This document shows positions 1 through 5,168 of a DNA stretch of 8,022 nucleotides, one piece after another. A program made the position numbers and the translations under genes. Every line of letters starts with the position of its first letter. The stretch's first letter is position 1. Location of the stretch: NCBI GenBank assembly GCA_021799315.1, contig JAJZAR010000062.1, forward strand, positions 1 through 8,022. Reading direction: 5' to 3'. The notes under the pieces are model-generated. The model did no database searches and was not told the origin of the DNA. It worked only from the letters and a program-made list of their open reading frames with translations. Source of the DNA: Thermoplasmata archaeon (lineage in GTDB: Archaea > Thermoplasmatota > Thermoplasmata > Thermoplasmatales > Thermoplasmataceae).

Positions 1-50
1 TTCTTCTGGAAGAGGCCAAGAAGCTGTATAATTACGGAGACAGTGTGTGA
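1..50 (+). CDS. 3' end of an unidentified gene upstream of cbiZ (partial)
   Basis: The third frame is open from the window edge and ends at TGA 48-50, encoding LLEEAKKLYNYGDSV. It reads like a charged helical C-terminus of a real protein rather than noise. The stop lies 7 bases before the preferred cbiZ start, an operon-like spacing, so a cobalamin-pathway gene is a reasonable guess, but 15 residues are too few to assign a family. The first frame is also open here, so this could instead be an N-terminal extension of cbiZ; I think that less likely because its residues look random. Confidence 0.45.
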   Translation, partial: LLEEAKKLYNYGDSV

Positions 51-52
51 TC
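47..52 (+). promoter_or_regulatory. Shine-Dalgarno-like site for cbiZ
   Basis: GTGATC matches the 3' half of the extended Shine-Dalgarno sequence (GGAGGTGATC) and ends 5 bases before ATG 58. It overlaps the stop of the upstream gene, as expected inside an operon. It supports ATG 58 over GTG 43, for which the only alternative purine run (GGAG at 36-39) leaves just 3 bases of spacing. Confidence 0.4.
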
Positions 53-57
53 AACCC

Positions 58-687
58 ATGTTGAATGAAGACTTTACCTTCTCAAAAAAGAGTGACCACT
101 ATCTCATATCCTTTCAAAGGCTGGTGAAGATGACAGGAAACGCCCCTTTTAACGGTGGACAGTTTGTTGGGAGGAATTTTATTAACAGAACTGTGCCTAA
201 AAATTACATGGATGATCCGATCATAGAAACAACAGGATTTTTGATGATGAATAAGTATACTCCAAAAGATACTGCAGTGACACTTACTGCGGTAGATATC
301 AGAGATGTCAAAACAAAATCTAAAATTATTGAGGGATTTGCGTTTCATACGTTCTTAACAGCAGGTGTTGACAATGCAATATCCGTAGGAGGATTCAGCA
401 AGGGACAGGGAACAATAAACATCTGTGTAGTGACTGATCTTCCTATGACAGACTCAGCTACAATAAACGCAATCCAGACCATTGTTGAATCAAAATCAGC
501 AGCACTGTTCGATACGGATATCAGGGATAGAAACACCGGAAAATTGGCTCCCGGGACATCAACAGATACTGTAACGATCATAAGAACATCTGAATATGAA
601 GATGTCCCGTATTGCGGTAGAGCAACACCATGGGGCGCCTTACTCAGTGAACTGATATATTCCAGTCTCACGGAGGTTCTGCAATGA
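58..687 (+). CDS. cbiZ: Adenosylcobinamide amidohydrolase CbiZ
   Basis: CbiZ hydrolyses the aminopropanol amide of adenosylcobinamide to give adenosylcobyric acid, so imported incomplete corrinoids can re-enter the archaeal cobalamin pathway through CbiB. It is cytoplasmic. The 209-residue product is a normal length for a single-domain CbiZ. Family motifs seen: NAPFNGG (28-34), TAGVDNA (101-107), GTINICVV (118-125), ESKSAALFDTDI (144-155), PGTSTDTV (165-172) and the C-terminal YCGRATPWGALLSELIY (185-201). I chose ATG 58 because GTGATC at 47-52, complementary to the usual 16S 3' end, sits 5 bases before it. An in-frame GTG at 43 would add five residues and overlap the upstream stop. No TATA element is visible nearby, so it is probably cotranscribed with the gene cut by the left edge. 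It converges with the carotenoid gene 6 bases downstream. Confidence 0.9.
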   Translation: MLNEDFTFSKKSDHYLISFQRLVKMTGNAPFNGGQFVGRNFINRTVPKNYMDDPIIETTGFLMMNKYTPKDTAVTLTAVDIRDVKTKSKIIEGFAFHTFLTAGVDNAISVGGFSKGQGTINICVVTDLPMTDSATINAIQTIVESKSAALFDTDIRDRNTGKLAPGTSTDTVTIIRTSEYEDVPYCGRATPWGALLSELIYSSLTEVLQ

Positions 688-693
688 CTCCGT

Positions 694-1449
694 TCAAACT
701 GATGAAATAGATTTTGCCATATCAAGATTGGATGAAATTCTACCTGTCTTTCTCAGGACGTAAAATGTGATCAGTATTATAGAAAATATAATGAAAGAGA
801 TCAGAGCCGGAATCCTTAGCCCATCGTAAAGATCAGATATGCAGTTGTCAATTCCGAAAAGGACGTAAAAGAGCATTGCCCTTGGATCTATACTACCTGA
901 TTTTTGATATATTAATGAGAAAATAATTGAAATAACGGCAGCAGTGATAAACCACCCTAGAAAATTTGTCCATGGGTCTCCGAAATACTGGGTTTTAGAT
1001 GTCCACACCCAGAGCACACCTGAAAATCTTGGATCAAATGCAAGATCTAGAGCCACCATGAGAAAGGGCATTGCCAATTTCTTTCCAGCCTGATATGCAT
1101 AGAAACTCAGGGATGCCCATAGCAAAGGTATGAACAGTGGAATGGGACCTATGAAGTTGCCAAGATCCTTAGTATAGTAATAGTGACCAAAGGGGATGCC
1201 TGTGGTGAGGCTCGTGTATTCAAAGAATGAGCCAACAAGGGCAGCAACAATAAAAAATACGACTGTCTTTTTAACTTTCCACAATAGGAGAGAAGTTATG
1301 AGATAGGCAATGAGCAAAAATATGGAGACTGTGGTTGTGGAAAACAGTTCATTGCCTTTCAGTCCCGGTATCTGCCCAACAAAAAGGTAGGCGATATAGA
1401 TGAAAGATACTGCCCATGCAACATTACTTTTTTTCAAATGCCGCAACAA
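694..1449 (-). CDS. Carotenoid biosynthesis integral membrane protein (CruF/COG2324 family hydratase)
   Basis: This belongs to the membrane family that includes haloarchaeal bisanhydrobacterioruberin hydratase and bacterial CruF 1',2'-hydratase, which add water across terminal double bonds of acyclic carotenoid ends. Seven or eight hydrophobic segments are visible, about residues 11-25, 38-57, 62-76, 101-118, 124-138, 161-180, 192-204 and 214-232. Family motifs: GSFFEYTSLTTGIPFGHYYY (73-92), LGNFIGPIPLFIPLLW (96-111), ALDLAFDPR (133-141), WVW (147-149) and NFLGWF (162-167). The 251-residue length fits the family. No ATG is available near the N-terminus (first Met codon at residue 127), so the start is non-AUG: TTG at 1449 just after an upstream stop, or TTG at 1437 giving 247 residues. 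It is divergent from egtB across a 100-base intergenic region. The exact substrate cannot be read from the sequence, and no other carotenoid gene is in the window. Confidence 0.82.
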   Translation of the reverse strand: MLRHLKKSNVAWAVSFIYIAYLFVGQIPGLKGNELFSTTTVSIFLLIAYLITSLLLWKVKKTVVFFIVAALVGSFFEYTSLTTGIPFGHYYYTKDLGNFIGPIPLFIPLLWASLSFYAYQAGKKLAMPFLMVALDLAFDPRFSGVLWVWTSKTQYFGDPWTNFLGWFITAAVISIIFSLIYQKSGSIDPRAMLFYVLFGIDNCISDLYDGLRIPALISFIIFSIILITFYVLRKTGRISSNLDMAKSISSV

Positions 1450-1460
1450 TTCTCAAGACA

Positions 1461-1480
1461 ATAAAAAGGTTCCTTTATTC
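1461..1480 (-). promoter_or_regulatory. Candidate promoter of the carotenoid gene
   Basis: On the minus strand two AT-rich elements precede the gene. GAATAAAGGA (1471-1480) is centred about 26 bases from TTG 1449. A CTTTTTATTG stretch (about 1459-1468) is centred about 26 bases from TTG 1437. Either would give a leaderless message at its matching TTG, so promoter and start codon are ambiguous together. The outer element overlaps the palindrome at 1476-1489. Confidence 0.3.
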
Positions 1481-1489
1481 GGACGAATA
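1476..1489. promoter_or_regulatory. 14-bp palindrome in the divergent intergenic region (putative operator)
   Basis: TATTCGGACGAATA has two perfect 6-base arms (TATTCG/CGAATA) around a 2-base centre. It lies between the carotenoid gene and egtB and overlaps a candidate minus-strand TATA element. A related copy is at 1523-1536. Symmetry and position suggest a dimeric regulator site, but no regulator gene is visible in the window. Confidence 0.35.
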
Positions 1490-1520
1490 GTCCTGATAAA
1501 ATATTCAACAGTAATAAATG

Positions 1521-1530
1521 TTTATTTATA
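1521..1530 (+). promoter_or_regulatory. TATA element of the egtBD promoter
   Basis: TTTATTTATA is centred about 24-25 bases upstream of ATG 1550, the position expected when transcription begins at the start codon. No Shine-Dalgarno sequence lies before that ATG, which fits a leaderless message. This element decides the egtB start: the same frame stays open upstream to 1400, but that part would lie upstream of the promoter and inside the divergent gene. Confidence 0.6.
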
Positions 1531-1536
1531 CGAATA
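1523..1536. promoter_or_regulatory. Degenerate second copy of the palindrome over the egtB TATA element
   Basis: TATTTATACGAATA matches the palindrome at 1476-1489 in 11 of 14 positions, with the right half-site CGAATA intact and the left arm decayed to TATTTA. The copies start 47 bases apart. It overlaps the TATA element and the bases just downstream, so a bound protein would block egtB transcription. Part of the match comes from general AT-richness. Confidence 0.28.
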
Positions 1537-1549
1537 CCGATGTCTACTT

Positions 1550-2797
1550 ATGACTCAGGACATGACAATGGATTCTATCGCAAAATTATTTAATGAGACA
1601 AGAAAAAACACTGAAGACATTGTGAAACCGCTGTCCATAGAAGATATGACTATACAGTGGGGAAATGATGTAAGCCCAATGAGATGGCATTTGGGGCACA
1701 CCACATGGTTTCTGGAGAGAGTTGCGCTTAGAAACCGGCATAGAGATTATGAGCCTTACAGAAAGGAATATGATTACCTGTTCAACTCTTACTATGAGTC
1801 CATTGGAGATTCATTCCCCAAAGATCTGAGAGGAAACATTTCAAGACCGGGTGTCAAGGAAGTCATGGAGTACAGGAAATACGTAACAGGGAAAATAAAT
1901 GACGCTATTGAGTCCATGAATGAGCAGGATCAAAATCTGCTCCTGCTATGTATCAACCACGAGCAACAGCATCAGGAACTCATGCTCATGGATATCAAAT
2001 ACAATTTCTTCCATAACCCCTTAAAAATTCCCTATGAAAAAAGAAGCGAACAAAAAAGTGGTGCGAAGCAGACATTACACTTCAAGGATTTTGAAGCTGG
2101 ACTGAAGGAAATCGGATATGGTGGGAAAGGGTTCGCCTTTGATAATGAGGTACCAAGGCATAAGGAGTTTGTGGATTCATTCAGGATATCTGACAGGCTT
2201 GTGACATGCGGAGAATACATGCAATTCATAGATGACGGCGGATATGAAAAACCATTATTCTGGCTTTCAGATGGATTTACTACAGCTATGAAGGAGAAAT
2301 GGAATGCACCCCTATACTGGTTCAAAGAATCCGGAGAATGGAAAATTTTCACACTGAATGGTGTTAAAGGTGTGAACCCAGCAGAACCTGTTTCCCATGT
2401 GAGCTTCTATGAGGCCTATGCCTATGCAAAATGGGCAGATATGAGGTTGCCAACAGAGTCAGAATGGGAGGTCGCCTTCGGAAAAGAAGAACCCGGAGAA
2501 TCATGTAATCTCATGGAATCTGGGAATCTTGAACCTTTGCCGTATAAGGGTTCCGGATATCAGGCCCTGAGCGATTTGTGGCAATGGACTTCAAGTGCCT
2601 ATCTCCCCTATCATGGGAGCAAACCTCTACCCGGTGAAATAGGGGAATATAACCATAAATTCATGTCAAATCAGATGGTTCTGCGAGGTGCTTCCTATGG
2701 AACACCAAGATCACATGCACGATCCACCTACAGAAATTATTATCATCCAGATACAAGATGGGCTTTCTCTGGATTCAGGCTGGCGAGTGATCTGTAA
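1550..2797 (+). CDS. egtB: Ergothioneine biosynthesis protein EgtB (hercynine sulfoxide synthase), probably cysteine-using
   Basis: EgtB is a cytoplasmic non-heme iron enzyme that uses O2 to join a thiol donor to C2 of the hercynine imidazole as a sulfoxide. The 415-residue product has both domains. The N-terminal DinB-like part contains MRWHLGHTTWFLER (44-57) and NHEQQHQEL (136-144); His50, His137 and His141 are the likely iron ligands. The C-terminal formylglycine-generating-enzyme-like part contains FDNEVPRH (197-204), RLPTESEWE (299-307), LWQWTSSAY (343-351), VLRGASYGTPRSHAR (377-391) and RWAFSGFRLA (403-412). The adjacent pair Tyr81-Tyr82 lies 31 residues after His50, the same spacing I recall for Tyr93 after His62 in Chloracidobacterium EgtB, which takes free cysteine; this subtype call is an inference. 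The start follows from the TATA element at 1521-1530; ATGs at 1562 and 1568 are alternatives. The stop shares one base with the egtD start, so the two are cotranscribed and probably translationally coupled. Confidence 0.93.
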   Translation: MTQDMTMDSIAKLFNETRKNTEDIVKPLSIEDMTIQWGNDVSPMRWHLGHTTWFLERVALRNRHRDYEPYRKEYDYLFNSYYESIGDSFPKDLRGNISRPGVKEVMEYRKYVTGKINDAIESMNEQDQNLLLLCINHEQQHQELMLMDIKYNFFHNPLKIPYEKRSEQKSGAKQTLHFKDFEAGLKEIGYGGKGFAFDNEVPRHKEFVDSFRISDRLVTCGEYMQFIDDGGYEKPLFWLSDGFTTAMKEKWNAPLYWFKESGEWKIFTLNGVKGVNPAEPVSHVSFYEAYAYAKWADMRLPTESEWEVAFGKEEPGESCNLMESGNLEPLPYKGSGYQALSDLWQWTSSAYLPYHGSKPLPGEIGEYNHKFMSNQMVLRGASYGTPRSHARSTYRNYYHPDTRWAFSGFRLASDL

Positions 2798-3762
2798 TGG
2801 CATCAAAGGAAAGATACAGGAATGTTGATCTTAAGCCAGAACTGAAGAGTTTCAGAGATGAGGTTATTGCTGGCCTTTCTGAAAAGCAGAAGAGAATAAG
2901 CCCGAAATTTTTTTACGATGAGGAGGGATCAAAACTGTTCAATGCAATAACCAGGCTTGAAGAATATTACCCCACGAGAACTGAAGCTTCCATACTGAGT
3001 GCACATAAGGAAGAAATATGCAATCTTTTCTCAGATCATGGTGCTCTCTTTGAGTACGGCAGTGGAGGTTCTTTCAAAACAGAGATCTTACTGGATAGTT
3101 GCAAGAGAATTGACACCTACGTACCAATAGATATTTCATCATTCTATCTGGAGCAATCCTCAAAAAAACTGCTTGTAAAATACCCTTCACTTAAGATAAT
3201 TTCAATTGCACTTGACTACTCTGGAGACTTTACCATACCCATGCTTGATTTATCGGGAAATATTGTTGCCATATTCCTTGGATCAAGTTTGGGTAATTTC
3301 GAGCCAGAAGTCTCAAAGACATTCATGTGGAATGCCATGGAAAATCTGGATGAAAAGGACAGGTTACTAGTGGGTGTTGACCTCGTAAAGGATAAGGATG
3401 TTCTGGAAAGAGCTTATAACGATAAGAGTGGTGTCACAGCAGCGTTCAACCTCAATCTTCTGAAACGCATAAGAAGAGAATTACGTTCAGACATAAATCC
3501 TGAGGATTTTGAACATTACGCTTTCTATAATGATGAAATGAACAGGATTGAAATGCATCTGAGAGCCAAAAAAGATATTCATTTTTCAGTGGATCAGGTT
3601 AAGATCACAATGAAAAAAGGAGAGACAATACACACAGAGAACTCATACAAATATTCTGTGGACCAATTCACTGAACTAGCCAGGCAGAATCATCTGGAAA
3701 TAAAGCATATGTGGTGTGATGCCAAAAATTATTTCGCAATTTTTGTCCTGAAAAAGATATGA
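2797..3762 (+). CDS. egtD: L-histidine N-alpha-methyltransferase EgtD
   Basis: EgtD transfers three methyl groups from S-adenosylmethionine to the alpha-amine of histidine, giving hercynine, the substrate of EgtB. The 321-residue length is typical. Motifs seen: SPKFFYDEEGSKLFNAITRL (35-54), EYYPTRTE (56-63), the SAM-binding loop EYGSGGSFKTE (86-96), SSLGNFEP (163-170), AYND (206-209) and IHTENSYKY (278-286). Asn167, Tyr207, Glu281 and Ser283 sit within one position of the histidine-binding Asn166, Tyr206, Glu282 and Ser284 of the Mycobacterium smegmatis enzyme as I remember it, so the enzyme looks intact and histidine-specific. The start ATG overlaps the egtB stop by one base (TAATG). No separate promoter is visible, and no clear terminator follows. 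Confidence 0.94.
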   Translation: MASKERYRNVDLKPELKSFRDEVIAGLSEKQKRISPKFFYDEEGSKLFNAITRLEEYYPTRTEASILSAHKEEICNLFSDHGALFEYGSGGSFKTEILLDSCKRIDTYVPIDISSFYLEQSSKKLLVKYPSLKIISIALDYSGDFTIPMLDLSGNIVAIFLGSSLGNFEPEVSKTFMWNAMENLDEKDRLLVGVDLVKDKDVLERAYNDKSGVTAAFNLNLLKRIRRELRSDINPEDFEHYAFYNDEMNRIEMHLRAKKDIHFSVDQVKITMKKGETIHTENSYKYSVDQFTELARQNHLEIKHMWCDAKNYFAIFVLKKI

Positions 3763-3792
3763 TAAAAAATGAAAATAATCTGAGTTATAACA

Positions 3793-3802
3793 ACATTTAA
3801 GG
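3793..3802 (+). promoter_or_regulatory. Weak candidate TATA element for the MFS gene
   Basis: In the 71-base gap after egtD, ACATTTAAGG could act as a TATA element with transcription starting about 10 bases before ATG 3834. TTATAA at 3785-3790 is another option. Neither has the ideal leaderless spacing, and no Shine-Dalgarno sequence precedes the ATG, so read-through from egtBD remains possible. Confidence 0.22.
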
Positions 3803-3833
3803 TCTTTCAGAAATTCTTGACGAGTCTTATTAA

Positions 3834-5168
3834 ATGGAGAACCCTGAACAGCTGCCCGTAAGTTTGAGTCCTAAATGGCGTCTGTGGTATTTAGCCTACA
3901 TATTCTCCAATATGTCAGGAGGTTTGCTCACGCCTATGATACCTCTCTTCATTTCATTTTATTTCCACCAGGGAGTCGTTATTGTAGGCATTGCTTCATC
4001 CTTGTCTTCCCTCGCATCTGTTGTGGCTCTCATCCTCTGGGGAAACATTTCAGACAATCTGAAGAAACGTAAGATCTTTGTGCTCATTGGATTCATGGGC
4101 TCCTTTGTTTCTCTCTTTCTCATCATGTTCATGGGCACTGTTGTGGGATACATTGGTATTCTTGTTCTTTACCAGTTCTTTGCAATGGCTGCTGTTCCAG
4201 TTTCGACGCTCCTGATCATAGAGAATGAACATGAAAGCAGATGGGCAAAAACTGTTTCTGTCTTCAGTGCAATTTCCACCATAGGCACCGTAGGAGGACT
4301 GGCTCTTGGATTGGCTATAGTCATAAACAACCCTTCCTCAGTGTTTATTCTGAAATTCATTTATATTCTTGCGTCCATCATTTACCTTGTAGCTTTCATC
4401 CTGTCCTATTTTCTTTTGAGGGAATCCACAACCACCGTGAAAAGGTCATCCATCAGCGCACTATTTTCCATAAGGAACTTTGAAAGAACAAGATACGCTC
4501 CATCATACGTATTGCACATAGTGAAACTATTTGGTGCAAAAAGGAACGTGAAGCTGGGCAGCCAGCTCCTCATCTATCTGATTCTCTGTGGAGTACTCAT
4601 GATGGGTTTTCAGATTTTTTTCACTCCGTATCCCATATTTCTCATTGACAAGTACAATGCAACTGAACCAATTATCTATTCCATGTATCTTATGAACAGC
4701 GCGTTCTCTGTGGTTTCATTCAACATGGCAAGCGGGTACATAAAAAGAATGAGCCTGGAGAATGCCATATACATACCCCTGATCATAAGATCAGTGGTGT
4801 TTGCAGCAACAGGCATCATTCCATTTCTTGGCCTGTATTCCTTTGAATATATGATCATAGTAATACTTGTATATGGAGCCATGGGATTTGTCTGGAGCTT
4901 TATCAGCATAGTCCAGATCACAAAGGTCACAACCATGGCACATAAGAGTGCGAGAGGGAGGGCCATAGGATATTATAACTCCATTCTTGGGGCCGGGCAG
5001 ATCCTTGGAGCCTTTATCTCAGGTTATTTTGTCTCGTTCTATGGCTACACGGGAGACTTTCTTCTTGCATCAGCGGTTTTGATTATAAGCATAGTGAGCA
5101 TCCGCCTTCTCAAACAAAGAGGTGTTTCAACACCAATCACGAAGAGTGCTGTCCTTGCGCAGAAGTGA
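3834..5168 (+). CDS. Major facilitator superfamily (MFS) transporter, substrate unknown
   Basis: The 444-residue product is an integral cytoplasmic-membrane protein with a pattern fitting 12 membrane helices in two halves, joined by a basic cytoplasmic loop at about residues 197-243. Motif A of the superfamily is seen between helices 2 and 3 as GNISDNLKKRK (70-80; the usual form is G-x-L-x-D-x-x-G-R-K-x). In the C-terminal half, ARGRAIGYYNSILGAGQILG (373-392) is the glycine-rich stretch common in drug- and sugar-type carriers. No substrate signature is recognisable. It lies 71 bases after egtD on the same strand, so moving ergothioneine, a precursor or a related betaine is possible but is guilt by association only. 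Its last 32 bases overlap the convergent glucoamylase gene. Confidence 0.85.
   Translation: MENPEQLPVSLSPKWRLWYLAYIFSNMSGGLLTPMIPLFISFYFHQGVVIVGIASSLSSLASVVALILWGNISDNLKKRKIFVLIGFMGSFVSLFLIMFMGTVVGYIGILVLYQFFAMAAVPVSTLLIIENEHESRWAKTVSVFSAISTIGTVGGLALGLAIVINNPSSVFILKFIYILASIIYLVAFILSYFLLRESTTTVKRSSISALFSIRNFERTRYAPSYVLHIVKLFGAKRNVKLGSQLLIYLILCGVLMMGFQIFFTPYPIFLIDKYNATEPIIYSMYLMNSAFSVVSFNMASGYIKRMSLENAIYIPLIIRSVVFAATGIIPFLGLYSFEYMIIVILVYGAMGFVWSFISIVQITKVTTMAHKSARGRAIGYYNSILGAGQILGAFISGYFVSFYGYTGDFLLASAVLIISIVSIRLLKQRGVSTPITKSAVLAQK
5121..5134 (-). terminator. Possible hairpin terminator of the glucoamylase gene
   Basis: Two bases past the glucoamylase stop, the minus strand reads GGTGTTGAAACACC, an inverted repeat with 6-base arms (a 5-bp stem with a 4-base loop is more realistic), followed by the T-rich stretch TCTTTGTTTG. 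It lies inside the 3' coding end of the MFS gene. Archaeal termination usually relies on T-runs rather than hairpins, so this is tentative. Confidence 0.25.

Noticed and set aside
345..725. Open minus-strand frame opposite cbiZ
   Set aside because: It is antisense to well-conserved CbiZ motifs and also covers the end of the carotenoid gene; no family features seen.
1502..1515. Possible third copy of the intergenic palindrome (TATTCAACAGTAAT)
   Set aside because: Matches only about half of the positions and lacks symmetry; explained by AT-rich composition.
1400..1549. N-terminal extension of egtB from an in-frame ATG at 1400
   Set aside because: It would run through the divergent carotenoid gene and upstream of the egtB TATA element, and its residues do not resemble EgtB.
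4676..4966. Open minus-strand frame inside the MFS gene
   Set aside because: A shadow of hydrophobic helix codons on the opposite strand, with no promoter or ribosome-binding site.
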